The notes under the pieces are model-generated. The model was not told where the DNA came from. It did not search any database and saw only the letters and a program-made list of their open reading frames with translations. 35,017 nt of DNA from Deltaproteobacteria bacterium. Its GTDB lineage: Bacteria > Desulfobacterota > Binatia > UTPRO1. Each line of letters opens with the position of its first letter. Position 1 is the stretch's first letter. Where the stretch lies: NCBI GenBank assembly GCA_005879405.1, contig VBKW01000026.1, positions 1 through 35,017 on the forward strand, in the 5' to 3' direction. Of this stretch, positions 1 through 9,543 are shown piece by piece. Both the position numbers and the translations under genes were made by a program.

Positions 1-855
1 GCCAGGCGGCGGCCGGACAGGAGCGGGGCCGGGGGTGTCGGTCGGCAGGCCGAGGTGGCGCAGGATGCGCTGCACAACGGGCGGGTCCTCGATCGCCGCG
101 ACGAAACGGAGCCGACCGCCGCAGGCGCACGCGAGAACGTCGATCTCAAAAATCCGGCGCAACAGGTCGGCCCACGCGAACGCGCGACGACTCGGCGACG
201 CGGACGACGGCGGCGCCGCGGCGTCGGCGGGACACGCGCTCGCGCCCGCACCGGCCCGCGCCAGCGGGACGGCGCGCGCGACGGCGGCGGCGCGATCGCG
301 GGCGCGCGGGCGAGGATCCCGTGGTAGACGACCAAGTTGATCCGCGGCTTCGGTATCAAGACCGCGAGCTTCTCGAGGAACTCGACGGGGTCGAAGACGA
401 GCAAGCGGGTGCCGTCACTCCACGGGTGCGCGAGCGTCACGCCGACGCGCCCGCCGGGGAGCATCTCGAGCCGTTCTTGGGCAAGCGGCGGGCGGAAGAG
501 GTAGTGGCACAAACGCTCGAGCCCGGCGCGATCGTCGGCGCGGAAGCGCGTCCGGCATGGAGATCGAAGCTCGCGTGGCGCGCGTGCCACGGCGCGTCCG
601 CGGCCGGGCCCGGCGCATCGGGATCGACGCCGAGGCGGAGCACGCGCGCGCCGGGCGTGCGGCCAAGACAACTCCGCCCCGCAACCGACGCGGCCGCAAG
701 CGCGGCGAGCGCAGGCGCATCCTCACCGAGCGCATCACGTGCCGGCTCGGCATCGTCGTCGAGGCTGAGGCCGTGACGGCGGAGGAGCCGCTCGACGCGC
801 GTCGCGATCGCGGCGACGAGGCGCGCGAGCTCGGGCGCGGTCGGCGGCTCGCGTT
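1..855 (-). pseudogene. IS91-family (Y2_Tnp) transposase relic, frameshifted, partial
   Basis: Translating the minus strand in shifting frames gives a recognisable IS91-type transposase: a stretch starting FEREPPTAPELARLV next to the atpC stop, then FDLHAG, then ADDRAGLERLCHYLFRPP, LVFDPVEFLEKLA, PRINLVVYHGILA, and finally AFAWADLLRRIFEIDVLACACGG and IEDPPVVQRILRHLGLP. These are typical of the middle and C-terminal parts of this HUH transposase family, including a late Cys-rich segment. The frame breaks near position 550 (after FDLHAG) and near 305 (after HGILA); each break fits loss of one base. The N-terminal part is missing, because the homology starts where atpC ends, and the C-terminus runs off the window. 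The gene is therefore dead. The family call rests on remembered motifs and is fairly secure. Confidence 0.8.
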
Positions 856-1265
856 CAAACGCGCTCGGACGTCGCGGCGAGGCGGGCGGTTGACTGCTCG
901 ACGACGCGGCGGAGAAGCGCGACGTCGGGTGCGGCGGCGTCGAGGCCGGCGAGCTTCGCTTCGGCGTCGCGCAGCTCGCGCTCGGCGCGTTGCGCGTCGA
1001 TCTCCTCCACCGGCTCGGCGCCGTCGGCCAAGACCGTCATGACGTTGTCGGCGACCTCGGCGTAGCCGCCGAAGATCGCGAGCACGTGCCGCTTGCCACC
1101 GCTCTTGTAGATCAGCCGTCCGGGCGCGAGCACCGTGAGGAACGCGATGTGGTCCGGCAGCACGCCGAACTCGCCGGCCGCGCCGGGCGCGGTCACTTCT
1201 TCGACGTCCTCGTCGAGGAGCTGGCGCGCCGGCGTGACGATGCGCAGACGAAAGCTCGTGGCCAT
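855..1265 (-). CDS. atpC: F1Fo ATP synthase epsilon subunit
   Basis: This encodes a 136-residue epsilon subunit of the F1 sector, the central-stalk protein that rotates with gamma and can inhibit ATP hydrolysis. It starts FRLRIVTPARQLLDEDVEEVTAPGAAGEFGVLPDHI, the usual N-terminal beta-barrel with the GEFGVLPDH motif, and ends in a two-helix domain of about 45 residues rich in Ala, Glu and Arg. It starts with ATG twelve bases after the atpD stop. A GAGG that overlaps the atpD stop can serve as ribosome binding site. It is the last gene of the F1 operon. Its TGA stop directly abuts transposase-derived sequence, so the operon's natural downstream region has been replaced by an insertion relic. 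The length is normal for the family. Confidence 0.96.
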   Translation of the reverse strand: MATSFRLRIVTPARQLLDEDVEEVTAPGAAGEFGVLPDHIAFLTVLAPGRLIYKSGGKRHVLAIFGGYAEVADNVMTVLADGAEPVEEIDAQRAERELRDAEAKLAGLDAAAPDVALLRRVVEQSTARLAATSERV

Positions 1266-1277
1266 TCCGCGACGACC

Positions 1278-2717
<1,440 letters not shown>

Positions 2718-2740
2718 TCAGCGAAATTACAGTGGGGACG

Positions 2741-3598
2741 TCATCCTCTGAGCGCCTCGGCGCCGCCGACGATCTCCATGAGCTCCTTGGTGATCGTCGC
2801 CTGGCGGGCGCGGTTCATCTCGAGCGTGAGACGCTCGATCATATCACTCGCGTTCTTGGTCGCGCTGTCCATCGCCGTCATGCGCGCGCCGTGCTCGCTC
2901 GCGATCGACTCGAGGAGCGCCTGCAGGATCTTCACCTCGACGTAGCGCGGCAGCAGGTTCTCGATGACGGCGTCGCGGTCCGGCTCGAAGAGGTACTCGC
3001 GCGGGTTCTCGACCTCGGCCGGCGCTTCGATCGGGAGCAGTCGCTCGATCGTCGCCACCTGCGACAGCGCCGAGCGGAACTGGCTGTAGAGCAGATAGAT
3101 CTCGTCGACCTCCTCATCGCCGAAGAGGGTCAAGGCACGCGTCGTCATCGCGCGCACGATCTCGCTGAGCGGCAGGACTCCCACGTTGACGTAGTGCGAG
3201 CGAATGGGCGTCGCGCGCTTCTTGTAGTAGTCGAAGCCCTTCCGGCCGACGACAACGAGCGAAGCGTTTTCCCTTTGCCGCGCGACGAAGACCTCACTTT
3301 GCCGGATGATGCTCGCGTTGAACGCGCCGCAAAGTCCGCGGTCGGCCGTCAGCACGACGAGCAGCACCCGCGGCGACTCCGCGGTACGCGGCTTTACGAG
3401 CCGGTGCTCGCGCAGACTCGGCTCCGCCGCGAGGTTGGAGACCACCTCACGCAGCTTCTCCCCGAAGGCGCGCCCCTGAACGACGGCGTCCTGCGCGCGA
3501 CGCAGCTTCGCCGCCGCGACCATTTTCATCGCCTTCGTGATCTGCTGCGTGCTGCGGACCGACGTGATCCGCTTGCGGATGGCCTTGAGGCTCGCCAT
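2741..3598 (-). CDS. atpG: F1Fo ATP synthase gamma subunit
   Basis: This encodes the 285-residue gamma subunit, the rotating shaft of F1. It has the two hallmark terminal helices: the N-terminal IRKRITSVRSTQQITKAMKMVAAAKLRRAQ and a C-terminal segment with SATKNASDMIERLTLEMNRARQATITKELMEIVGGAEAL. The ATG (3596-3598) shares its A with the TAA stop of atpA, so translation is probably coupled. The same frame stays open far upstream through atpA in this GC-rich DNA, but the conserved protein starts at [10 protein letters not shown], which fixes the start. The length is normal for bacterial gamma subunits. Confidence 0.97.
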   Translation of the reverse strand: MASLKAIRKRITSVRSTQQITKAMKMVAAAKLRRAQDAVVQGRAFGEKLREVVSNLAAEPSLREHRLVKPRTAESPRVLLVVLTADRGLCGAFNASIIRQSEVFVARQRENASLVVVGRKGFDYYKKRATPIRSHYVNVGVLPLSEIVRAMTTRALTLFGDEEVDEIYLLYSQFRSALSQVATIERLLPIEAPAEVENPREYLFEPDRDAVIENLLPRYVEVKILQALLESIASEHGARMTAMDSATKNASDMIERLTLEMNRARQATITKELMEIVGGAEALRG

Positions 3599-5106
3599 TA
3601 CGCCGCGAACCGGGCCTTGAACTCCTCGAGCACCGCGTTCAGCTGCTGCTTCACCTCTGCGGTGAGCTCGCGCTTCTCGCGCAGCGTCGTGAGCAGCTGC
3701 GCATGCTTCGCTTCGACGTACTCTCCGAGCTCGGTCTCGTAGCGGCGCACCGCCTCGACCGGGATCTGGTCGATGAAGCCGGACGTGGCGGCATAGACGA
3801 TGAGGATCTGGCGCTCGACGGGCTGTGGTTGAAATTGCGGCTGCTTCAGCACCTCGACCAGCCGTGCGCCGCGCGCGAGCATGTGTTGCGTCGCGGCATC
3901 GAGATCGGAACCGAACTGCGCAAACGCGGCCATCTCGCGGAACTGCGCGAGGTCGAGACGAAGCGTGCCGGCAACCTGCTTCATCGCCTTGATCTGCGCG
4001 TTGCCGCCGACGCGCGACACCGAGAGGCCGACGTTCACCGCCGGTCGCACGCCGGAGTAGAAGAGGTCGGTCTCGAGATAGATCTGGCCGTCGGTGATCG
4101 AAATGACGTTGGTCGGGATGTAGGCGGAGACGTCGCCGGCTTGCGTCTCGATGACGGGCAGCGCCGTGAGCGAGCCACCGCCGCGCTCGTTCGACATCTT
4201 GGCCGCGCGCTCGAGGAGGCGCGAGTGCAGGTAGAAGACGTCGCCGGGAAACGCCTCGCGCCCGGGGGGCCGACGCAGGAGCAGCGACAGCTGGCGGTAC
4301 GCGACAGCGTGCTTCGAGAGATCGTCGTAGACGAGGAGCGCGTGCTGGCCGTTGTCGCGGAAGTACTCGCCCATCGCGCAGCCGGTGTACGGGGCGATGA
4401 ACTGCAGCGGCGCCGCCTCGGATGCGGTCGCGGCGACGACGGTCGTGTACTCCATCGCGCCGAGACGGGAGAGCTTCTCGACGACCTGGGCGACGGTCGA
4501 GCGCTTCTGCCCGACCGCGACGTAGATGCAGGTGACGTCGCCGCCGCGCTGATTGACGATGGTATCGAGGGCGACCGCCGTCTTGCCGGTTTGGCGATCG
4601 CCGATGATGAGCTCGCGCTGGCCGCGGCCGATCGGGATCATCGTGTCGACGGCTTTGATGCCGGTCTGCAGCGGCTCCTTGACCGGCTGACGGGCGACGA
4701 TGCCGGGCGCCTTCAGCTCGATGCGGCGCGTCTCCTTGGTGGCGATCGGTCCTTTGCCGTCGATCGGTACGCCGAGCGCGTTCACTACGCGACCGCGGAG
4801 CGCGGCGCCGATCGGCACTTCGGCGATGCGGCCGGTGCGGCGCACCTCGTCGCCCTCGCCGATCGCCTGCACCTCGCCGAAGAGCACGGCGCCGACGTTG
4901 TCCTCCTCGAGATTCAGGACCATCCCGGTGACGTCGTGCGGGAACTGCAGCAGCTCGCCCGCCGCCGCCTTGTCGAGGCCGTAGATGCGCGCGATGCCGT
5001 CGCCGCACGAGAGCACGATACCGGTCTCACGCACTTCGACGTCGCGGCTGTACTCGGCGATCTGTTTTTTGATGACGTCGCTGATCTCTGCGGCTCGAAT
5101 CTCCAT
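3598..5106 (-). CDS. atpA: F1Fo ATP synthase alpha subunit
   Basis: This encodes the 502-residue alpha subunit, the non-catalytic nucleotide-binding partner of beta in F1. It starts [16 protein letters not shown] and carries the P-loop GDRQTGKT near residue 170. The [10 protein letters not shown] segment and the [31 protein letters not shown] block are typical of alpha. The ATG is preceded by GGAGAGGCAG, a suitable ribosome binding site. It follows atpH by 17 bases and overlaps the atpG start by one base (TAATG). Length and motifs are normal for the family. Confidence 0.98.
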   Translation of the reverse strand: MEIRAAEISDVIKKQIAEYSRDVEVRETGIVLSCGDGIARIYGLDKAAAGELLQFPHDVTGMVLNLEEDNVGAVLFGEVQAIGEGDEVRRTGRIAEVPIGAALRGRVVNALGVPIDGKGPIATKETRRIELKAPGIVARQPVKEPLQTGIKAVDTMIPIGRGQRELIIGDRQTGKTAVALDTIVNQRGGDVTCIYVAVGQKRSTVAQVVEKLSRLGAMEYTTVVAATASEAAPLQFIAPYTGCAMGEYFRDNGQHALLVYDDLSKHAVAYRQLSLLLRRPPGREAFPGDVFYLHSRLLERAAKMSNERGGGSLTALPVIETQAGDVSAYIPTNVISITDGQIYLETDLFYSGVRPAVNVGLSVSRVGGNAQIKAMKQVAGTLRLDLAQFREMAAFAQFGSDLDAATQHMLARGARLVEVLKQPQFQPQPVERQILIVYAATSGFIDQIPVEAVRRYETELGEYVEAKHAQLLTTLREKRELTAEVKQQLNAVLEEFKARFAA

Positions 5107-5123
5107 CTGCCTCTCCGTTTCGA

Positions 5124-5663
5124 TTAGCTGGCGCTCGCCATCTGCTGGCGGAGCTTCGCGAGCTGCGTGCGTAGACTGCCGTCGTACGCGCGGCCGTCAA
5201 CCTCGACGATCGCGCCGGCCAGGAGCTCGGGGTCGACAGTCGTCTCCGCAATCACCTGCTTGCCCGTGAGCTCGCCGAAGACGCGCGTCAGCTGCGCCAG
5301 CAGCTCGGGAGTGAGCGGCACCGCGCTGACGACGCGCGCGCGGGTGCGGCCGCGACGCTTGTCGACGAGGGCCTCGAAGACGGTACGGATGGCCGCGAGC
5401 TGGCGCAAGCGGTCGCGCTCGGCGAGCAGCAGGAGGAGATCGCGGAACGTCGGCGGCGCGCCGACGTCGTCGCTGATCGTGCGCAGGAGCCGCTGCTTGT
5501 GCTCACGCGGCACCGGACCGGTCAGCACGTACGCGAGGCGCGCGTCCTCGAGGAGCGTCGTGGTCGCCGCGAGCGCGCGGGCCACGGCGTCGACGTTGTC
5601 CTGCTCCTCCGCGAGCCGGAAGATGGCGCGCGCGTACCGTCGCGCAGCGGTGTCCGCTCTCAT
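5124..5663 (-). CDS. atpH: F1Fo ATP synthase delta subunit
   Basis: This encodes the 179-residue delta subunit (OSCP homologue), which joins the peripheral stalk to the top of F1. It starts [21 protein letters not shown], the usual ARRYARAIF-type opening, and ends with a C-terminal domain reading [33 protein letters not shown]; the GxxxxVxxxxxDxSxxxxL pattern is typical. The ATG overlaps the atpF stop as ATGA (5660-5663), so the two genes are translationally coupled. The reading frame is open further upstream, but that part lies inside atpF and has no family resemblance. Confidence 0.95.
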   Translation of the reverse strand: MRADTAARRYARAIFRLAEEQDNVDAVARALAATTTLLEDARLAYVLTGPVPREHKQRLLRTISDDVGAPPTFRDLLLLLAERDRLRQLAAIRTVFEALVDKRRGRTRARVVSAVPLTPELLAQLTRVFGELTGKQVIAETTVDPELLAGAIVEVDGRAYDGSLRTQLAKLRQQMASAS

Positions 5664-6253
5664 CGCCTCGGGGCTTCCTCGAGGAACTCCTCGACGAACG
5701 CGCGCTGATCGTCCGCGGAGAGCGCGCCGCGCAGGCGCGACTCGGCGAGCTCGGTCGCGAGCGCGGCGACTTCCGCACGCACCTCCCCCAAGGCGCGGCG
5801 CCGCTCCTGCTCGGCGACGAGCGCGGCATCGGCGAGACGGCGTTTGCCGGTCTCCTCCGCTTGCGCGCGCAGGCGCTCGGCGTGGCGGGTCGCGGTGGTC
5901 ACGAGATCGTCGCAAATGCTCGCCCGCTCGGCGGCGACCGCTTGCGCGCGCGTGCGCGTCGACGCCATGAGCGCCTCGGCGTCGGCCAGCGCGGCGTCCG
6001 CTTGGGTGATCGTGGCAGTGACGTCCTCCGCGCGCCGACGCAAGTATTCGCGCAACGCCGGGATCACGTACTTCACCACGATGACGGCGAAGAGCGCGAA
6101 GTTGATCGCGGGAAAGACGAGCTCGGTGACGCTCGCCACGTGCGCGCCCTCGTGGTGCGCGTCGTGGGCCTCCTCCGCCGCGAGGAGCGGGCTCGTCTCG
6201 ACGAACGCGACCCCGGAGAGTGCTGCCGCGATTCGCGCCGGATGCCGGGTCAC
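5660..6253 (-). CDS. atpF: F1Fo ATP synthase b subunit
   Basis: This encodes a 197-residue b subunit of the peripheral stalk. Residues 1-26 are hydrophobic and signal-like (ARIAAALSGVAFVETSPLLAA). They are followed by an acidic, His-rich stretch (EEAHDAHHEGAH), then one membrane helix (LVFPAINFALFAVIVVKYVIPAL), then a long charged coiled coil to the C-terminus. The start is GTG and overlaps the atpF' stop as GTGA (6250-6253). With the preceding gene it forms a pair of different b-type subunits, an arrangement known from photosynthetic bacteria and several Deltaproteobacteria. The His-rich insertion before the membrane helix is unusual for the family. Confidence 0.9.
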   Translation of the reverse strand: MTRHPARIAAALSGVAFVETSPLLAAEEAHDAHHEGAHVASVTELVFPAINFALFAVIVVKYVIPALREYLRRRAEDVTATITQADAALADAEALMASTRTRAQAVAAERASICDDLVTTATRHAERLRAQAEETGKRRLADAALVAEQERRRALGEVRAEVAALATELAESRLRGALSADDQRAFVEEFLEEAPRR

Positions 6254-6681
6254 GCCGGCCTCCCCAGTACCTTCGTCACGACGGTCGTCGCGAGTCGATC
6301 CGCGTCGGCGCGAAGCGGGGCACGCGCCGCCGCCACTTGCGCGTTCGTCGTCGCGCGCTCGCGTTCGAGCAGCGCGAGCGCTTGGTCGCGATGGCGCGCC
6401 TGGATCGATTGCTCATCGGCCTCGGCGCGGCGGCGAATCTCCTCCGCCTGCCGTGCGCCCTCGTGGCGCCCTGCCGCGAGCTCGGCCTCGACGCTGGCGG
6501 CCAAGGTCGCCGCGTCGGCGCGGAGCGCGTCGGCGCGCGCGCGCGCGCCGTTCGTCCGCGCGGCGCGCATCGCCAACGCCCGCTGCACCGGGGTGAACAA
6601 CGCCCAGCGCATGAGCTGCCAGAACACGACGAAGCAGATGATCTGCGCGACGAAGGTCCAGTCCGGCGGCAGCTTGATCAT
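6250..6681 (-). CDS. atpF': F1Fo ATP synthase b' subunit
   Basis: This encodes a 143-residue second b-type stalk subunit. It starts MIKLPPDWTFVAQIICFVVFWQLMRWALFTPVQRAL, with one membrane helix at residues 8-30, followed by a continuous Ala/Arg/Glu-rich coiled coil. MIKLPPDWTF matches the usual opening of b'-type (atpX) proteins, so I chose the ATG at 6679-6681. An in-frame extension upstream is not protein-like. It is the first gene of the F1 operon, 130 bases after the bactofilin gene. A GAGG lies eleven bases before the ATG, so the ribosome binding site is weak. The genes for the a and c subunits are missing here and lie about 22 kb away, at 28.6-29.7 kb. Confidence 0.9.
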   Translation of the reverse strand: MIKLPPDWTFVAQIICFVVFWQLMRWALFTPVQRALAMRAARTNGARARADALRADAATLAASVEAELAAGRHEGARQAEEIRRRAEADEQSIQARHRDQALALLERERATTNAQVAAARAPLRADADRLATTVVTKVLGRPA

Positions 6682-6811
6682 CGGCCTGCACACCTCGCGT
6701 GATACACGAGATTCGAGTGTTTCGTCGGATGGCTCATCGTGTCTCTGCCGGGGAGCGGACGCCGATCGCCGGCGCACGCAGACGACGTCGGAGCAGCGCT
6801 TCCGAAGGGGG

Positions 6812-7366
6812 CTACTTCATGCCGTCGGAGAACGCGGCTTTCGGTGCGAGCGCTTCGCCGCGATCGTCCTTCGGGAACGGCGTGACTTTGCGGTCGCCCT
6901 TCGCCGCGTCCGCGCCGCCCATCGAGCAGTGACCCTCGAAGATCACGCCCTCCTGGATGATGAGGCACGGCGTCGTCACGTTGCCGAACAACTTCCCCGG
7001 CGCTTTGATCTCGACGCGTTTGCGCGCAGTGATGTCGCCGGTGACCTTGCCTTTGATGATGATCGTGCTGCCGATGATCTGCGCGTTGACGATCGCGCTT
7101 TCGCCGACGATCAGCGTGTCCTGCGCCGCCACCTCGCCTTCCACCGTCCCGTCGACCCGCACCGTGCCTTCGAACGTCAGCTTGCCGGCGACCTTACTTC
7201 CTTTTCCGAGATACGCGTTCACCTCGCCGCTAGCGGCGGGCAGCGTGGGTTCTGGCTCAGGCATATAAGCTTCCTTGCGAGTTGAGTCTTCGGTTACGAG
7301 ACGCGTGTCATCGCGATCCGACAGGCGATCGTGCCGATCCTTGTTCTCCTTCCCGAAGAGCGCCAT
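6812..7366 (-). CDS. Bactofilin (polymer-forming cytoskeletal protein)
   Basis: This encodes a 184-residue bactofilin, a protein that polymerises into filaments and scaffolds cell-shape or chromosome-segregation factors. After a charged 45-residue N-terminus (MALFGKENKDRHDRL) comes the beta-helical core with its regular hydrophobic/Gly pattern: YLGKGSKVAGKLTFEGTV, RVDGTVEGEV, IVGESAIVNAQI, IIIKGKVTGDI, and VEIKAPGKLFGNV. The Pro- and charge-rich C-terminus is typical. AAGGA lies about eight bases before the ATG. It follows parB on the same strand, and such linkage of bactofilin with the ParABS system is seen in Deltaproteobacteria and Myxococcota. A role in anchoring the origin or the Par proteins is inference from position. 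Confidence 0.9.
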   Translation of the reverse strand: MALFGKENKDRHDRLSDRDDTRLVTEDSTRKEAYMPEPEPTLPAASGEVNAYLGKGSKVAGKLTFEGTVRVDGTVEGEVAAQDTLIVGESAIVNAQIIGSTIIIKGKVTGDITARKRVEIKAPGKLFGNVTTPCLIIQEGVIFEGHCSMGGADAAKGDRKVTPFPKDDRGEALAPKAAFSDGMK

Positions 7367-7384
7367 GGAAGGTTTCCTTTCGAT

Positions 7385-7408
7385 TGCGTTATCCGTTGCG
7401 TTATCCGT
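7385..7408. repeat. 12-bp perfect tandem repeat upstream of bactofilin
   Basis: The unit TGCGTTATCCGT occurs twice in a row, followed by TG. It lies about 20-45 bases upstream of the bactofilin start, in the short spacer after parB. On the minus strand it reads as two copies of ACGGATAACGCA. This could be a regulator binding site or a chance duplication. Confidence 0.7.
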
Positions 7409-7450
7409 TGTTTGCGGGTGGGCCGAAACCGCGTCCTCCTACCATCGGCC

Positions 7451-8338
7451 TTACACGTTGTCAAAGTTCTGCTGGCCGCGCGAGAGCCTTTCTGCGAGGC
7501 CTTGGAGTTCCTCGTTCGAGTAGTACTCGATCTCGATCCGGCCACCACGGCCGCGCGGCACGATGCGCACGCGCGTGCCGAGCGCGGCGGCGAGATCGCG
7601 CTCGAGTGCGGCGCGGTGCGGGTCGCGCGGCGCGCGTCGCGCGTCGCCACCGCGGCGCGCGCTCGCGAGCTTCTCGGTATCGCGCACCGAGAGTTGTCGC
7701 GCGAGGATCTGGCGCGCGGCGCGGAGCTGTGCGTCGGCGGTGTCGAGCGAGAGCAGCACGCGCGCATGCCCGGCAGTGAGGCGTCCGCGCGCCAGCTCGC
7801 GCTTGATCGGCTCGGGAAGCCGTAGCAGCCTGAGCGCGTTCGCGATCGCCGGGCGGCTCTTGCCGACGCGCGCGGCGATCTCTTCTTGCGTGTGACCGAA
7901 GTCGTCGAGCAAGCGCTGGTATGCCGCCGCTTCCTCGAGCGGCGAGAGGTCGTCGCGCTGGATGTTCTCGATGAGCGCGAGTTCGAGGCTCTCGCGATCG
8001 GAGACCTCGCGGACGACGATCGGCACCTCGCGGAGTCCGGCGAGACGCGCCGCGCGGAGTCGCCGCTCACCGGCGACGAGCTCGTAGCCGCCGTCGCCGT
8101 CGGGGCGGACGAGCAGCGGCTGCAGAATCCCCTGGGCGCGGATCGAAGCGGCGAGCTCGTTCAGCGCCGCCTCGTCGAAGTCGGCGCGCGGTTGGCGCGG
8201 GTTCGGCCGGATGCGATCGATCGCCGCTTGGCGCTCGGGCTCGACGCCGACGGTCGTCGGCATCTCGCCGAGCATCGGCTTTGGAGCTCCGGGAATGAGC
8301 GCGTCGAGTCCGCGCCCCAAGGCCTTCCGCATGGTCAT
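7451..8338 (-). CDS. parB: Chromosome-partitioning protein ParB
   Basis: This encodes a 295-residue ParB, the CTP-dependent DNA clamp that loads at parS and spreads along the origin region. It starts MTMRKALGRGLDALIPG, the usual opening that contacts ParA. The N-terminal domain holds the CTP-binding signature GERRLRAAR and the ENIQRDDLSPLEEA segment. A helix-turn-helix follows (HTQEEIAARVGKSRPAIANALRLLRLP), then a C-terminal dimerisation domain. The ATG overlaps the parA stop as ATGA (8335-8338). Two perfect 16-bp parS sites lie within 1.3 kb, so a working ParABS system is very likely. An Arg-rich linker around residue 230 separates the DNA-binding and dimerisation parts. Confidence 0.97.
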   Translation of the reverse strand: MTMRKALGRGLDALIPGAPKPMLGEMPTTVGVEPERQAAIDRIRPNPRQPRADFDEAALNELAASIRAQGILQPLLVRPDGDGGYELVAGERRLRAARLAGLREVPIVVREVSDRESLELALIENIQRDDLSPLEEAAAYQRLLDDFGHTQEEIAARVGKSRPAIANALRLLRLPEPIKRELARGRLTAGHARVLLSLDTADAQLRAARQILARQLSVRDTEKLASARRGGDARRAPRDPHRAALERDLAAALGTRVRIVPRGRGGRIEIEYYSNEELQGLAERLSRGQQNFDNV

Positions 8339-9105
8339 CTCCTAACGACGTTTTGAATCAGCTCATTCGCGACCGCGGCATACGCCCTCGCGCCACGCGA
8401 TCGGGCGTCGTAGAGCATCGCCGGCATGCCATAGCTCGGCGACTCGCTGAGCCGTACATTGCGCGGAACGACGGACTCGAACACTTGATTTGGGAAATGC
8501 TGCCGAACCTCGTTGACGACCTGATGCGCGAGCCCGTTACGTGTATCAAACATCGTTAGCAAAAGCCCCTGAATGTCCAGCTTGGGATTCAGACTCTGGC
8601 GGATGAAGCCGATCGTCTCCAGCAGCGCGCTCAGACCCTCGAGCGCGTAGTACTCGCATTGCAAGGGAATCAAGACGGCGTCGGCGGCGGTGAGCGCGTT
8701 GACCGTCAAGAGCCCGAGAGACGGCGGACAGTCGACGATCACGAACTCGTACTGGCGGCGCACTTGTGTGATCGCGTCGTCCAGGCGGTACTCACGTCGC
8801 GGCAGCGGGACGAGCTCGATCTCGGCGCCGATCAGGTCGCGACTCGCCGGCAGCAGCGAGAGGTGGTCGATCTGGGTTGGACGGATGACGTCCTCGGCCG
8901 GTCGTGCCCCGATGAGCACGTGGTAGACCGAGGCTTCGAGCTCCTGAGGATGAACGCCGAGGCCGCTCGTGGCGCTCGCCTGAGGGTCGAAGTCGACGAG
9001 CAGCGCCGAGCAGCCGGCGAGCGCCAGCCCGGCGCTGAGATTCACCGCCGTGGTGGTCTTTCCGACGCCGCCTTTTTGATTTGCGACCGCGAGAACCCGT
9101 CCCAC
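8335..9105 (-). CDS. parA: Chromosome-partitioning ATPase ParA
   Basis: This encodes a ParA/Soj ATPase that binds DNA non-specifically when ATP-bound and drives origin segregation with ParB. The deviant Walker A motif KGGVGKTT lies near residue 11. It also has FDPQASAT (Walker A'), VIVDCPPSLGLL (Walker B), and a C-terminus with RNVRLSESPSYGMP. I chose the GTG at 9103-9105. It lies five bases after GGAGG and gives MGRVLAVANQKGG, the standard ParA opening. A second in-frame GTG two codons upstream overlaps the ribosome binding site. The 256-residue length is normal. A parS site sits about 60 bases upstream, so ParB bound there could repress this operon. Confidence 0.96.
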   Translation of the reverse strand: MGRVLAVANQKGGVGKTTTAVNLSAGLALAGCSALLVDFDPQASATSGLGVHPQELEASVYHVLIGARPAEDVIRPTQIDHLSLLPASRDLIGAEIELVPLPRREYRLDDAITQVRRQYEFVIVDCPPSLGLLTVNALTAADAVLIPLQCEYYALEGLSALLETIGFIRQSLNPKLDIQGLLLTMFDTRNGLAHQVVNEVRQHFPNQVFESVVPRNVRLSESPSYGMPAMLYDARSRGARAYAAVANELIQNVVRR

Positions 9106-9165
9106 AAGCACCTCCGCACCAGACGGTCATGCGTCTCATAACAGCGGCGGGGCGGAGGCGCAATC

Positions 9166-9181
9166 TGTTTCACGTGAAACA
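9166..9181. promoter_or_regulatory. parS site 1 (perfect consensus)
   Basis: The palindrome TGTTTCACGTGAAACA matches the conserved bacterial parS consensus at all 16 positions. It lies about 60 bases upstream of the parA start, where ParB binding would both load the partition complex and affect parA transcription. Confidence 0.97.
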
Positions 9182-9527
9182 TGTGACGTTCGGGCCGGAG
9201 GCCGTGGAGGGCGGCGCCTTGCGCGGGGCGCGGGTGTCGTCGGTCTGCACCCGACGTGCGCAAGAGGGCAAGTTTGCGCACCACGGGTGCAGACCGACGA
9301 CGACCGCGCCCCGCTCGCGACGTCGACGGTCACCACGGCAGCCCGCTCGCGGCGGCACGCGTTCCGCGCGCTACGCCAGTCCGCGTCTTCGCCTCGCTGA
9401 CGCTGGCGGTCGACTTGAGACCGGGCGAGGTGACCGAGCGCGTGGATGCCCGAGCGCGAGGCGTGTGAGGAATGGGTGCGACGCGGATGACTAGACGCGT
9501 GGCAAATGGGTCTGGGGAAGCGGATTG
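9182..9527. other. Non-coding spacer between parA and rsmG, flanked by parS sites
   Basis: These 346 bases contain no convincing gene on either strand. The short open frames in it are Arg/Pro-rich and mirror each other because of a large inverted repeat (9223-9314). A perfect parS bounds the spacer on each side. The part from 9315 to 9527 shows no further structure that I can recognise. Confidence 0.7.
9223..9314. repeat. 92-bp near-perfect inverted repeat between the two parS sites
   Basis: The arms 9223-9263 and 9274-9314 are reverse complements with 37 of 41 positions paired; one of the four mismatches is a G-T pair. The loop is only ten bases (9264-9273). The core arm contains GTCGTCGGTCTGCACCCG. 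No T-run follows, so it is not a standard intrinsic terminator. It may be a palindromic repeat or MITE-like element, or a structured site linked to the partition region. The inverted repeat is a direct observation; any function is unknown. Confidence 0.9.
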
Positions 9528-9543
9528 TGTTTCACGTGAAACA
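9528..9543. promoter_or_regulatory. parS site 2 (perfect), overlapping the rsmG stop codon
   Basis: This second exact TGTTTCACGTGAAACA covers the last codons of rsmG: the gene ends with codons for Cys-Phe-Thr and a TGA, all inside the palindrome. The two parS sites lie 362 bases apart, start to start. Confidence 0.97.

Noticed and set aside
2741-5008. A 755-codon open frame through atpG and atpA suggesting a fused protein
   Set aside because: The upstream part is an Arg-rich off-frame reading of atpA; conserved AtpG starts at 3598.
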